A stretch of DNA of 64,000 nt from Haemophilus parainfluenzae (GCF_900450995.1 NZ_UGHY01000002.1:2103001-2167000); one strand, 5' to 3'. Numbered from the stretch's first letter, positions 40,533-51,151 are shown. The notes: a model not told the origin generated them from the sequence alone. Program-made: numbers and translations.

Positions 40533-41117
40533 CTACCCCCCCGATAGCTCTAAACTATCAAAAGATAATAATTTTTCTCGATAGTATTCATATTGTTTCT
40601 GGCGTAGTATAAGCTCGCTGGTAAGCTCGCTGGTAAGCGCTGTCAATGCATCCAAAATTTTTACGATTTCGGTTTGGACGGGGAGTGGGGGGATGGGGAT
40701 TTCAAATTTCTCAAGCATTGGTTTTCTTATTGAAATAGCTGTTGCACCAACACTTTTAGAAAGAATATATTTCTTAAAGCTATTATGCATTATGTAATAT
40801 AAGAATTTTGTATTTACTTCATCTGAGGTAATGTGGATTCTGTATGCTCGTTGATGTAAAGCATATTTCCCTTCTACATAATGAAAAATATCTCCAATGC
40901 CTCCTTCGCCAGGGATGATAATTGCAGTTTCATCAAATTGAAAAGAATTAGATCTAAGAATATTTTTTGAACGAACATAAAATGGATACTGGCCATTTTC
41001 TTCTTCATCTTGTCGATTTGAATTTCCTGTTCCAATTTCTGCTAAATCCATCAAAGATTTCCACTCAACCTCAGCCCCATCCAATAATTTCTCTAAAAAA
41101 GTGCGGTTGTTTTTCAT
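40533..41117 (-). CDS. hsdS: Type I specificity subunit, N-terminal half (truncated at poly-G)
   Basis: This 194-residue product holds the first target-recognition domain (EVEWKSLMDLAEIGTGNSNRQ ... GEGGIGDIFHYVEGKYALHQRAYRI). The central conserved region follows, with TSEL-TSEL repeats and KQYEYYREKLLSF. It ends with ELSGG and a TAG stop created at the G7 tract. It is 6 bp from hsdM. In other systems such half-subunits can dimerise and recognise a palindromic site, so the truncated form may still direct modification. HsdM, HsdR and the full HsdS would form a type IC-like enzyme. Confidence 0.88.
   Translation of the reverse strand: MKNNRTFLEKLLDGAEVEWKSLMDLAEIGTGNSNRQDEEENGQYPFYVRSKNILRSNSFQFDETAIIIPGEGGIGDIFHYVEGKYALHQRAYRIHITSDEVNTKFLYYIMHNSFKKYILSKSVGATAISIRKPMLEKFEIPIPPLPVQTEIVKILDALTALTSELTSELILRQKQYEYYREKLLSFDSLELSGG
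40536..40542 (-). repeat. Homopolymer tract (seven G on the coding strand) within hsdS
   Basis: Seven C on the plus strand, read as seven G in hsdS. With seven, the frame ends at TAG immediately after. With eight (or five), it continues in frame into VVQWIKLIDLGELIRGNG of the second half. Confidence 0.9.
40611..40634 (-). repeat. 12-bp tandem repeat encoding TSEL in hsdS
   Basis: Two perfect copies of AAGCTCGCTGGT (plus strand) encode TSEL-TSEL in the central spacer of HsdS, followed by a degenerate third copy. It is the counterpart of the TAEL repeats of EcoR124-type subunits. Confidence 0.9.
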
Positions 41118-41123
41118 GGTGTT

Positions 41124-42671
41124 TTACCCCTCAATCTCCGCCACAATTTTGTCAATCTCCACACGCAAGCGGTCGATATTGGCAACAGTTTCACGAATTT
41201 GCGCATTGAGCTCATCTATATCAATGACTTCTCGGGTGTCTTTTTGCTCCACATAAGAACTCACCGCAAGGTTGTAGTCATTTTTAACGATGTCGTCAAA
41301 GGACACGGATTTGGCTAAATGCGGTACATCTTCTTTATCGGCAAACAGTTTGAGAATTTGCTCAATATGTTCCTCTTCCAAAATATTATTATTGGTGGCG
41401 GATTTAAATAAACCGCTGGCATCAATAAATTGGGTTTGGGTATTGGGTTTGTGTTTGGAAAGCACCAAAATATTCACCGCAATACTGGTGCCAAAAAAGA
41501 GATTGGGCGCTAAGGCGATCACCGTTTCCACATAGTTATTATCCACCAAATATTGACGAATTTTTTGCTCCGCACCGCCGCGGTAAAAAATGCCGGGGAA
41601 GGAGACAATCGCCGCGCGGCCTTTTGCTGAAAGATAACTTAACGCATGTAAAATAAAGGCAAAGTCCGCTTTAGATTTTGGTGCAAGCACACCGGCAGGG
41701 GCAAAGCGTTCATCGTTAATTAGCGTTGGATCGTCTGAGCCAATCCATTTCACGGAGTAAGGCGGGTTAGAAACGATAGCATCGAAAGCTTTATCCTCAC
41801 CAAATTGCGGATTCATTAAGGTGTTGCCAAGAGCGATATTAAACTTGTCGTAGTTGATGTTATGCAAAAACATATTCATTCGGGCGAGGTTGTAAGTGGT
41901 GTGATTAATTTCCTGCCCGAAGAACCCTTCTTCGATGATGTGTTCATCAAATGGTTTTTTCGCTTGCAACAATAAAGAACCTGAACCGGCCGCAGGGTCG
42001 TAAATTTTATTGACCTTATCTTGTCCATATAAAGCCAGTCGAGCAATCAGCTTGGAAACGCATTGTGGCGTAAAGAACTCGCCACCCGATTTACCGGCAT
42101 TAGCAGCATAATTGGAAATTAAAAATTCGTAAGCATCACCGAATAAATCAATATGATTATCTTCAAAGTCACCAAAATCTAACTCGGCAACGCCTTTTAA
42201 TACGGCAGCGAGACGACTGTTTTTATCGGCAACGGTATTGCCCAAGCGGTTGCTGGTGGTATCAAAATCAGCAAATAAGCCTTTGATATCCTGTTCGGAA
42301 GGGTAGCCAGTAGCAGAATTTTCGATATCAGTAAAAATGCTTTTCAGATCTGTATTTAAATTCGGATTAGTATTGGCTGTCGCCACGACATTTTTAAATA
42401 ATTGGCTTGGGTAAATAAAATAGCCTTTTGCTTTGATGGTGTCTTCTTTGATTGCCGCAATAATAGGATCATCGTCATTAAATGCAGAATAATCAACGCT
42501 ATCATCGCCACCTTTAATATAGTTGGCAAAATTTTCACTGATAAAACGATAGAAAAGCGTACCTAAAACATATTGTTTAAAATCCCAACCATCGACGGAA
42601 CCGCGTACATCATTAGCGATTTGCCAAATACGGCGTTGAAGTTCTGCGCGTTGTTGAATTGCTGCTGCCAT
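41124..42671 (-). CDS. hsdM: Type I modification methylase, M subunit
   Basis: This N6-adenine methyltransferase subunit has 515 residues. It has an N-terminal helical domain ([33 protein letters not shown]), the AdoMet motif [12 protein letters not shown] near residue 223, and the catalytic NPPY in [25 protein letters not shown] is also typical. It is the first gene of the minus-strand R-M operon; the start ATG 42671 faces the divergent recB across 137 bp, where the operon promoter should lie. Confidence 0.97.
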   Translation of the reverse strand: MAAAIQQRAELQRRIWQIANDVRGSVDGWDFKQYVLGTLFYRFISENFANYIKGGDDSVDYSAFNDDDPIIAAIKEDTIKAKGYFIYPSQLFKNVVATANTNPNLNTDLKSIFTDIENSATGYPSEQDIKGLFADFDTTSNRLGNTVADKNSRLAAVLKGVAELDFGDFEDNHIDLFGDAYEFLISNYAANAGKSGGEFFTPQCVSKLIARLALYGQDKVNKIYDPAAGSGSLLLQAKKPFDEHIIEEGFFGQEINHTTYNLARMNMFLHNINYDKFNIALGNTLMNPQFGEDKAFDAIVSNPPYSVKWIGSDDPTLINDERFAPAGVLAPKSKADFAFILHALSYLSAKGRAAIVSFPGIFYRGGAEQKIRQYLVDNNYVETVIALAPNLFFGTSIAVNILVLSKHKPNTQTQFIDASGLFKSATNNNILEEEHIEQILKLFADKEDVPHLAKSVSFDDIVKNDYNLAVSSYVEQKDTREVIDIDELNAQIRETVANIDRLRVEIDKIVAEIEG

Positions 42672-42808
42672 AAAATCCTCAGAATATTTTGTGTCATTAT
42701 TAATGATATAAATGCTCCAAATTATACAAGAAATAAATAATAACTAAATGAATTTCTATGGAAATTCCTCTACAATAAGAACACACAATGTTTCTAAAAA
42801 AATAAAAA

Positions 42809-45800
42809 ATGAGTCAAAAATCAACCGCACTTAATGCCATTTCGTTACCCTTAAATCAAGTCAATTTAATTGAAGCCTCTGCAGGTACAGGGAAAACCTA
42901 TACCATTGGTTCTGTCTATCTTCGTTTACTTTTACAGGCTGGTGAGAATTGTTTTTCTCGTCCGTTGAATGTGGAAGAAATTTTGGTCGTAACTTTTACT
43001 GAAATGGCGACGGAAGATTTAAAACGCAAAATTAGGGAACGTTTAACGGCGGCAATTTCGGTTTTTTCTGAATATTATGAAAAGCAAAACAAGGAGATTT
43101 TTACTGGGGAACATCAATTTTTAGCGGAATTGTTGCCTTATTTAGAGGATATTCCGACCGCACTTCGCCGCTTAAAGCTAGCGGAGCAAAATTTAGATTT
43201 AGCCTCCATTTATACCATTCACGGTTTTTGTCGACGAATGCTGATGCAACATGCTTTCAATTCAGGAGTACATTTCAATTTAAAACTTCTCAAAGATCAG
43301 TCTGATTTACTCAAACAATTTGCAAATGAATTTTGGCGGGAGCATTTTTATTCCCAACCTTTCGAGATTGCTAATTTTATCTCGAAAGAGTTAGGTTCGC
43401 CTGATGATGTGTTAAGCATTTTAGAATCTGATTTAAACAAAGATGTATCGGTAGCGACAGACAACCAACAAAGCTTGTCGTTGTCAATTGATGAATTTTT
43501 ACAGAAAAGTGTGGGAGAGCGATTAAAAGCTGTTGAAGCTCTAAAAGTTTTTTGGTTAAAAAATGTAGATGAAATTTCCTCCATTATCATGGAGGAAATA
43601 ACAAAAGATTATCCAAAGATCAGCTCAAATCTCTCGATCGTAAAATCTACCAAAAAGAACGTCTTAAAACATGGATTAAACAGATTAATGAATGGGCAAA
43701 TAATCCACTAGATTATGAAATAAATAAAACATTAAGGGACTATTTTTTACAATCTTCGATTGAGCAAAAATACGAAAAGCCGACAAAAAACACGAAAAAT
43801 AAAAAAGCGGCTATACCGTTCTATGCACCGATTTTTGCAGAACTTGAAGAACTGGTTGAACAACATCAACCAAGTGATTTATTTAAAAAAATCATTCTCT
43901 ATCACTATCGTCAAGGTATCCAAAAGAAACTTCTTGAATACAAAGCGAATCATCCTGAAAAATCCTTTGATGATTTATTACGCTTATTGAAAGAAGCATT
44001 ACATGGTGAGGAAGGAGAACAGTTAGCGGAATTAATTCGTTTTCAATATCCTTTTGCCATGATTGACGAATTCCAAGATACGGATGCGTTGCAGTATCAA
44101 ATTTTCTCGAAAATTTATCACAATGAAACCGCGTCTGGTAATGTTGGCTTTATGATGATCGGGGACCCAAAACAGGCGATTTATCGTTTCCGTGGTGCTG
44201 ATATTTTCACTTATCTAAAAGCAGCAGACGAAGCGAGCGAGCGTTTTAATTTAGGCACAAACTACCGTTCATCCCAACCTTTAGTGGAAGGGGTAAATCG
44301 ATTATTTGATTTTAAAAATTCACCTTTTATTTATGAAAACATCGAATTTTTAAACGTCGGCGCAGCCAAGAAAAATCTTGTGTTTCAGTTGAATAATCAA
44401 CCTGAACCCGCCTTCCGTTTTTACATTAACGATAAAGACAAGTCCACCCAGCAAGATTATGCGAAAGCTTGCGCGACATCGATTCAGCAATGGTTAAAAA
44501 GTGCGGCTGAAAATCCAGTTGTTTTTCCGAATGAAAGCAAAGCAGAAAATCAAACATTGCGAGCAGAAAATATTGCCGTTTTGGTGCGTGGTTATACCGA
44601 AGCGGATCTCGTGAAGAAAGAATTGCAAGCACTCGGTATTGCTTCGGTTTACCTTTCGGATAGAGGAAATGTCTTTGAGAGTAACACCGCAAAAGAACTG
44701 GCCTTGATTTTGCAAGCTTGTTTGAGTGTGACGGAACGCCCAATTTTGAATGCCATTGCGACCGCACTTTTCGGCTTAAATGCAGCTGAAATTCACCAAA
44801 TTCACCAGGATGAAATTCAGTGGCAACGTTGGGCTGAAAAATTCGCAGAGTATCAACAAATTTGGCAACGCCAAGGCGTCTTGCCGATGTTGCACCATTT
44901 ACTTTTAGCTGAAAATATCACAGAAAAGCTCTTATCTCGGCCTGATGGCGAACGAAAACTGACGGATTTATTACATTTAGCTGAAATTTTACAGCAAGCA
45001 GCCGCATTAAATGAAAGTGAAGCGGCATTATTGCGTTGGTTTGAAAAGCAAATTCAAGATAATGGTCGTCAAGAAGCACAAATTCGTTTAGAAAGCGAAC
45101 GGCAATTAGTGAAGATTGTGACTATCCATAAATCCAAAGGATTGGAATATGATTTGGTTTGGTTGCCATTTTTAGGTAATGAAGCAAAAGACCCAACAAA
45201 AGCAGGTAAGCAGAAGAAACTGTTTAATTTATATTACGACAGTGATGAAGAGAAAACCTTGTGGGATATGCAAGATCAACACTTGAATGAATTAACAGAA
45301 GAAGTGTTTGCGGAAGAATTGCGTTTGCTTTATGTAGCATTGACTCGAGCAAAATACCAAATGGCCTTTGTGTTACCGAAAGCCTTTGATAAAAAATGGA
45401 ATGCTTTATTGTATGTTTTAACGCAAGGTGAAATTGGTCGAAAACTTGATTTGCCAGCTAATTGGGATACCCAACCGTTATTGGAAAAATTTAAGCAGCT
45501 TTTACCAAATGATGTAGCGATTGAATTAACCGATGTGTTACAAGCCAGTGAACCACTTACTTTAAATGTTTCTCAAGAAAATTTAAGCGCAGAAATTTTC
45601 CAAGGTGAAATTGAACAAGATTGGCGAGTGACGAGCTTTAGTGGCATAGAACAAACACATCAACGCAAAGCTTATTTGAATGAAAGTGCGGTGAAAAAAT
45701 CGCTCATTTTTGATGATGCGAAAGATTATGATGCGTTGATTTCAACAGAAAATATCACTGAAAATCTGACCGCACTTGCTCATGATAACGATGAAATGGT

Positions 45801-46488
45801 TCTAGATTTCCCTCGGGGAACACAAATCGGTACTTTATTGCATCGTTATTTTGAAAAGGTGCCTTTTGCTCAACTGGCAGAGAAAGAAAATATTGAAAAA
45901 TTATGTCAGGATTTGAATCTTGCGGAAGAGCAGTTTGCAGCAGTTCAACAATGGTTTGCACAAATACTCAGCACACCAATTTTGCCAAATAATGATCTTA
46001 CCCTTGCTCAAATTAACGAAAAACAATGTTTAAAAGAGTTGGCGTTTTATCTCAATATTTCAAGCCATTTTGATGTGGCTGGTTTTAACCGAGCGTTAGC
46101 AACTTTACATCATTTGCCATCAGAACCGTTACAGTTTGATGATATTCAAGGCATGGTGCGAGGCACAATGGACTTAGTTTTCTGTCATCAAGGTAAATAT
46201 TATTTGCTTGATTACAAATCGAATTTCTTAGGTGAGACATTAAAGGATTACGATCAAGCTGCACTGAAAAAAGCCATGTTAGAGCATCATTATGATTGGC
46301 AATATTTGTTGTATGTGGTGGCATTACACCGTTATTTAAAAACACGTTTGCCTGACTACGATTACAAGCGAGATTTCGGTGGTGTGGTCTATGCATTTTT
46401 ACGAGGAATGAATGGTTCGCCACAATCAGGCATCTTTTTTGATAAACCAGATTGGCAATTAATCCAACAATTAGAGGAATTATTTTAA
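42809..46488 (+). pseudogene. recB: RecBCD subunit RecB, apparent frameshift
   Basis: RecB is the 3'-5' helicase and nuclease of RecBCD. The first part (Walker A EASAGTGKTYTIGSVYLRL, TFTEMATEDLKRKIRERL) runs from ATG 42809 to VDEISSIIMEEIT. The frame is then lost at the AAAA run at 43603-43606; adding one A restores KRLSKDQLKSLDRKIYQKERL and the rest. The downstream frame contains FAMIDEFQDTDALQ, GDPKQAIYRFRGAD, VTIHKSKGLEYDLVW and the nuclease motif LLDYKSNFLG. The restored product would be about 1226 residues, normal for RecB. The stop overlaps recD (TAATG). An undercall in sequencing is the favoured explanation. Confidence 0.87.
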
Positions 46489-48422
46489 TGTTAAGCCTAT
46501 TAAAATCCTTGCAAGAACAAGGTGTGATTACTCAAGGCGATTATTATTTTGCTCAATTAATTGCTGATAAACAAAAAGATAAAGGCTATGCCGAGCCCGT
46601 ACAAAATTTAGCAATTTTATTAGCCGCACTTTGCAACTGGAGCTATACACAAGGCAATACTTGTTGTGTGTTAGATCGTTTCTTAGAACGTAATTTATTC
46701 GGCTTGGCTTATCGTCATACTGAAACGGATTTTTTAGCGCTTATCGATGAAAAGATCGGTTCGCTTCCTGTATCAAAATGGCAATCAGCCTTAGCGGGGC
46801 ATATTGCTTTTACACAAGATCCTAAAAATCATATTGCGCCTCTTGCGTTTCAATTTGGGGCGATTTATTTCTATCGAGCTTGGCAAGATGAATTCCGCGT
46901 TGCGCAATATATTAAAAATGCATTGAAAAATGACCGCACTTTATCGGTGGAACCGCAACAAATTCGAACCTTATTAGATCGTTATTTCCCTCAACAACAA
47001 GCGCAAGTTGATTGGCAAAAAGTAGCAGTCGCAACGGCAGTGAAAAGCCCATTTTCTGTGATTACAGGTGGCCCTGGAACAGGGAAAACCACAACGGTTA
47101 CTCGCTTGTTATGTGTATTACAGGAATTATTTGGCGGCAAGCTTCACATTAAATTGGTTGCACCAACAGGAAAAGCGGCGGCTCGTTTAACGGAATCTAT
47201 CGAAAACGCTTTAGCTCAAATGCCGATTTCAGATGAGTTACGTGCATCCATTCCTAAAACCGCAGAAACTTTACATCGCTTACTAGGCGTTCGACCTTTT
47301 ACCGATAGTGTGAAATATCATGCACATAATCCACTGCAAATTGATGTATTAGTGGTGGATGAAACCTCGATGATTGATTTACCTATGATGGCGAAACTGG
47401 TGCAAGCGTTGAAATCCGAAACACGTTTAATTTTATTGGGTGATCAAGCTCAATTAGCTTCAGTAGAAGCGGGGGCTGTATTAGGGGAAATTGCACAATT
47501 TTTAACGCTAGATTATAGCCCTGCTCAAGCCGATTATATTCATGCAACAACAGGCTATACTGTGCCAACTGAAGGCGAACATAGTCCGTTGCGTGATGCC
47601 ATTTGCCATTTAACCTTTAGTCGTCGTTTCCGAGATGATTCGGGCATTAAACAACTTGCTGAGCAAATTCAACAAGGAAAAGGTGAGGGCAGTGTGGCGA
47701 CTTTTGCGGAATATCCACAAGAGTTGCATTTCCATCATTTTGATGAAGAGCAAGACGTTAAAGAATCGGTTCGACAAGTGGTGAAAAGTGCGGTTGAAAA
47801 TTACCGTGTTTATTTAACCCAACTTCAAACTTATTTTGCACAGAAGAAAGATCTCAATGCAAAATTTACAGATGAAAAAGGCAACGAGAAAACTTATGCG
47901 GAAGCGATTTTAGATCGCTTTAATTCGGTGAGATTTTTGACCGCACTTCGAGCTTCGGCATTAGGTGTGGAAGAATTAAATCGTGAAATCGCTTTAGCAT
48001 TACGAGCTGAGAAATTACTTTGGTTCCGTCAAGAAGACGATTGGTATATTGGTAAGCCAATTATGATTACCGAAAATGATCATAATGTGAAACTGTATAA
48101 CGGTGATATTGGCTTATGTTTAGCCAAAGGCAAAGTGTGGTTTGGCAATCGAGAAGTTTCTACCAGTCGTATTCCCGCCCACGAGCCTGCGTTTATGATG
48201 ACGATTCATAAATCCCAAGGTTCAGAATTTGATCATACGGTTATGGTGTTACCAACAGAACCTAATCCAGTGCTTTCACGAGAGCTGGTATTTACCGGTG
48301 TTACCCGTGCAAAAAATCAGCTTTCTGTATTTGCTAATGAAAAAATCTGGCAAAGTGCGGTCAGAAATACCGTGAAACGACAAAGTGGTTTAGGCAAGTT
48401 ATTACAGGAAAAAGAGGAGTAA
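46488..48422 (+). CDS. recD: RecBCD subunit RecD
   Basis: RecD is the 5'-3' helicase of exonuclease V. The 644-residue protein has an N-terminal RecB-interacting region, Walker A VITGGPGTGKTTTVTRLL, LVAPTGKAAARL, the DETSMIDLPMM Walker B, GDQAQLASVEAGAV and the C-terminal MTIHKSQGSEFDHTV ... TGVTRAKNQL motifs. The start MLSLLKSLQ at 46488 overlaps the recB stop; the longer open frame upstream lies within recB. Several uptake cores occur inside. Confidence 0.95.
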   Translation: MLSLLKSLQEQGVITQGDYYFAQLIADKQKDKGYAEPVQNLAILLAALCNWSYTQGNTCCVLDRFLERNLFGLAYRHTETDFLALIDEKIGSLPVSKWQSALAGHIAFTQDPKNHIAPLAFQFGAIYFYRAWQDEFRVAQYIKNALKNDRTLSVEPQQIRTLLDRYFPQQQAQVDWQKVAVATAVKSPFSVITGGPGTGKTTTVTRLLCVLQELFGGKLHIKLVAPTGKAAARLTESIENALAQMPISDELRASIPKTAETLHRLLGVRPFTDSVKYHAHNPLQIDVLVVDETSMIDLPMMAKLVQALKSETRLILLGDQAQLASVEAGAVLGEIAQFLTLDYSPAQADYIHATTGYTVPTEGEHSPLRDAICHLTFSRRFRDDSGIKQLAEQIQQGKGEGSVATFAEYPQELHFHHFDEEQDVKESVRQVVKSAVENYRVYLTQLQTYFAQKKDLNAKFTDEKGNEKTYAEAILDRFNSVRFLTALRASALGVEELNREIALALRAEKLLWFRQEDDWYIGKPIMITENDHNVKLYNGDIGLCLAKGKVWFGNREVSTSRIPAHEPAFMMTIHKSQGSEFDHTVMVLPTEPNPVLSRELVFTGVTRAKNQLSVFANEKIWQSAVRNTVKRQSGLGKLLQEKEE

Positions 48423-48425
48423 AAA

Positions 48426-49073
48426 ATGAAATTATATGTTTACGATCATTGCCCGTTTTGTGTGCGAGCTCGCATGATTTTCGGTTTGAAAAATCTGCCG
48501 GTAGAACTTGTAGTGCTTGCAAATGATGATGAAGAAACGCCAATCGGTTTAGTAGGGAAAAAGGTTGTACCAATTCTTGTCAAAGAAGATGGTACAGCGA
48601 TGCCAGAAAGTTTGGATATCGTGCATTATGTGGCTCAGCATTTTGGTGAAAAAATCTTATCTGAACACGTTCGTCCTGAAATTGATGCGTGGTTAAAAGA
48701 AGTCGGCAGTTATTATGGTCATCTTACGACTGCACGCTTCACGCAAATTGGCTTAGCAGAATTTGAAACCCAAAGTGCAGTTGATTATTTCACTAAAAAG
48801 AAAACGGAATTTATTGGGGATTTTGCTGAAAATATTGCGAAGACGGAAACCTATCTTGCTCGTTTAAAAGGCGATTTAGAGAAATTAGCTGTATTAATTC
48901 AATCTGAAAATACCTTAAACGGCCAATTTTCTCTTGAAGATATTATCGTTTTCCCTGTATTACGAAATCTTACTTGTGTGAAAGGTATCGAATTTCCACC
49001 AGCAGTTTTAGCTTATATCACGAATATGGCTAAGTTAAGCAATGTGCCACTATATTTTGATAAAGCCATTTAA
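48426..49073 (+). CDS. grxB: Glutaredoxin 2
   Basis: The 215-residue GST-like glutaredoxin has the active site YDHCPFCVRARM near residues 6-14. The C-terminal all-helical GST domain contains LEDIIVFPVLRNLTCVKGIEFP. E. coli Grx2 reduces protein mixed disulfides using glutathione. It lies 3 bp after recD and probably belongs to the same transcript. Confidence 0.95.
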   Translation: MKLYVYDHCPFCVRARMIFGLKNLPVELVVLANDDEETPIGLVGKKVVPILVKEDGTAMPESLDIVHYVAQHFGEKILSEHVRPEIDAWLKEVGSYYGHLTTARFTQIGLAEFETQSAVDYFTKKKTEFIGDFAENIAKTETYLARLKGDLEKLAVLIQSENTLNGQFSLEDIIVFPVLRNLTCVKGIEFPPAVLAYITNMAKLSNVPLYFDKAI

Positions 49074-49202
49074 TCACTGCTGATTCATAGGCATTGGAAA
49101 TACTAAAGTTTTGACTTGGATCATAGGTGCGGTCATTTTTTCAGTATTTTTTATTCATCGATCTATAATCTCTAACGTTTACTTTAATAAGAGCGTAGAG
49201 AT

Positions 49203-49973
49203 ATGGATCAGGAATACCAACGAGCGGTTACCCGCATTTGTGTGGAAACCGCTTTGTTATTGTTACAGCATGGAGCAGAAAGTGCTGTTGTCGTACAAAT
49301 GGCACAGCGATTAGGTGTAGCTTTAGGCATTGAAAGCGTGGAGTGTGCTTTAACGGCAAATGCCGTCTTATTGACCACACTTTCTAAACAACATTGCATT
49401 ACCACAGTGCGTAAGAATGTCGATAAAGGCATTAATATGCAAATCGTTACGGATGTTCAGCACATTGTGGTTGCCGTAGAGCATCATTTGTATAATTTGT
49501 CTATGGCACAAAAGAAATTGGATAAGTTAAAACCACTAAAATATAACCGTTATTTGGTGGTGTTTATGATTGGTTTATCTTGTGCCTCTTTTGCTCACCT
49601 TTCTGGCGGAGATATGACAATTTGTGCGATCACCTTTATTGCTTCTGCCATTGCCATGTTTGTTCGACAAGAAATTTCTAAACGTCATTACAATCCACTC
49701 ATCGTTTTTACCATTACCGCTTTTGTCGCCTCACTGATTTCCAGTGTCAGTTTGAAATATAGTTTAGGAAATGATCCTCATATCGCATTAGCTTCTAGCG
49801 TTTTATTACTCGTTCCAGGATTCCCATTAATTAATTCACTTGCGGATATTTTAAAAGGGTATGTCAATATGGGAATAGGACGCTGGACCATCGCTACGGT
49901 TCTCACTTTTGGTGCTTGTTTAGGTATTGTCTTTGCGTTAAATCTTTTAAATATTGTTTCTTGGGTGGGGTAA
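49203..49973 (+). CDS. yjjP: YjjP-like (ThrE-type) inner-membrane exporter subunit
   Basis: The 256-residue protein has an N-terminal soluble part (RICVETALLLLQHGAESAVVVQMAQRLG), then about five membrane helices. Its length equals E. coli YjjP. The DUF1212/ThrE-type domain pairs with the ThrE_2-type protein encoded next. In E. coli YjjP and YjjB have been linked to succinate export; this gives the likely function. A 129-bp gap with an own promoter probably separates it from grxB. Confidence 0.9.
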   Translation: MDQEYQRAVTRICVETALLLLQHGAESAVVVQMAQRLGVALGIESVECALTANAVLLTTLSKQHCITTVRKNVDKGINMQIVTDVQHIVVAVEHHLYNLSMAQKKLDKLKPLKYNRYLVVFMIGLSCASFAHLSGGDMTICAITFIASAIAMFVRQEISKRHYNPLIVFTITAFVASLISSVSLKYSLGNDPHIALASSVLLLVPGFPLINSLADILKGYVNMGIGRWTIATVLTFGACLGIVFALNLLNIVSWVG

Positions 49974-49977
49974 TAAG

Positions 49978-50439
49978 ATGTTTTTACTGAATTTACTCGA
50001 TGATATGCTTTTTGCTGCCATCCCCGCTGTAGGATTTGCTTTAGTATTTAATGTTCCGCCTAAAGCCTTAAAGTATTGTGCGATTTTAGGTGCACTTGGA
50101 CATGTCACACGAACTTTATTACTACACTTTGGTGTCCCAATTGTTTTTGCCACTTTTTTCGCCACTTGTGTGATTGGTTTTATTGGGGTGCATTTATCTC
50201 ATCGTTATTTAGCCCATCCGAAAGTCTTTACTGTTGCGGCAATTATTCCAATGATTCCAGGTGTTCACGCTTATAAAGCGATGATTGCTATCGTACAAAT
50301 TCACCATTATGGCTTTTCCGATAAATTATTTGAGCAAATGATCAGCTCTTTTATCAATACCAGCTTTATTTTGGGCGCTCTTGTTTTGGGCTTAGCCTTA
50401 CCAGGACTATTGTTCTATCGACAAAAACCGGTCGTGTAG
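49978..50439 (+). CDS. yjjB: YjjB-like inner-membrane exporter subunit
   Basis: The 153-residue protein has about five membrane helices and the family motifs AVGFALVFNVPPKALKYCAILGALGHVTR and AAIIPMIPGVHAYKAM. Its start MFLLNLLDDM at ATG 49978 lies 4 bp after yjjP; the longer frame begins inside yjjP. Together the two form one split ThrE-type exporter. Confidence 0.9.
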   Translation: MFLLNLLDDMLFAAIPAVGFALVFNVPPKALKYCAILGALGHVTRTLLLHFGVPIVFATFFATCVIGFIGVHLSHRYLAHPKVFTVAAIIPMIPGVHAYKAMIAIVQIHHYGFSDKLFEQMISSFINTSFILGALVLGLALPGLLFYRQKPVV

Positions 50440-50447
50440 AAAATAAA

Positions 50448-50469
50448 AAAGCCGACATTAGTCGGCTTT
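50448..50469. terminator. Bidirectional terminator between yjjB and dps
   Basis: AAAGCCGAC pairs with GTCGGCTTT around ATTA, with A-rich sequence before and T-rich after. Confidence 0.85.
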
Positions 50470-50489
50470 CGTATTTAATCAATATTTAA

Positions 50490-50972
50490 TTAGGAATGAC
50501 AAGTTTGACAAGCAGCTTGGAACATCCAAACAAGTTTTTCTTGTTCTTTGATGTAGTCGCTCATTTGAGAAGCGGTACCTTCATCATCAGACTCACCCGC
50601 TAATTCAAGGATTTCACGTTGTTGTTCAAGTAATACTTTTAATCCTTCTAATGTGCCTTTTAAGCAAGATTGTGCATCACTTACCCCTAACTCTTCTTTA
50701 ATACGTGAGTGTTGGAAGTATTGTGAATAACCGTTATGCGGTGTGTAACCTAAAGTTAGGATACGTTCTGCCACTTCATCGACTTTTTCCACTAAATCGG
50801 TGTAGATTTCTTCAAATTTGGCGTGTAATTCAAAGAAGTTTACCCCTTTAATGTTCCAGTGGTAACCACGCACATTGGTATAGAATACTTGATAGGTTGC
50901 TAATAATTCGTTTAATTTTGCAGCTAATTTTTCAGATGCTTTTTTATCTAAGCCGATTGATGTTTTTGACAT
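50490..50972 (-). CDS. dps: Dps-family DNA-binding/ferritin-like protein
   Basis: The 160-residue ferritin-like protein forms dodecamers that oxidise and store iron with H2O2 and protect DNA. The ferroxidase ligands lie in NVRGYHWNIKGVNFFELHAKFEEIYTDLVEKVDEVAERI. The start MSKTSIGLDKKA at 50972 follows AAAGAGGAAAATACT; the longer open frame upstream has no support. The C terminus ends CQTCHS. An OxyR-like operator lies 88 bp upstream of the start codon, consistent with peroxide induction. Confidence 0.95.
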   Translation of the reverse strand: MSKTSIGLDKKASEKLAAKLNELLATYQVFYTNVRGYHWNIKGVNFFELHAKFEEIYTDLVEKVDEVAERILTLGYTPHNGYSQYFQHSRIKEELGVSDAQSCLKGTLEGLKVLLEQQREILELAGESDDEGTASQMSDYIKEQEKLVWMFQAACQTCHS

Positions 50973-51030
50973 AGTATTTTCCTCTTTATTGTTGATTAAA
51001 ATATTGTCCCCTTGCTTGGGAAGTGCGGTT

Positions 51031-51096
51031 ATTATAAGCATCGTTTTTTCTGATAGCTATTTCATATTATCTAGTGATTTAATAGCTAAAATCTAT
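51031..51096 (-). promoter_or_regulatory. dps promoter with OxyR-like operator
   Basis: The half-site ATAGCTAAAATCTAT (51082-51096) matches the OxyR motif ATAGntnnnanCTAT at every fixed position. A weaker half-site lies exactly 22 bp away (51060-51074). On the minus strand a TATAAT lies at 51031-51036 with a poor -35, so the operator sits at about -36 to -72, the usual place for OxyR activation. Confidence 0.6.
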
Positions 51097-51151
51097 CTAT
51101 AATAAATTATACATAGCTAAAAGCTTTTGTTGTAAGTTGCAAAAAAAACTC

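Noticed and set aside
39943-41117. Two separate hsdS genes, each a half-subunit
   Set aside because: The second half has only a TTG start without a clear ribosome-binding site, and both halves join in frame with one extra G, giving the standard HsdS length.
43760-43990. Small Lys-rich ORF inside recB
   Set aside because: It is the pre-shift frame of recB continuing by chance; the adjacent frame carries conserved RecB sequence over the same bases.
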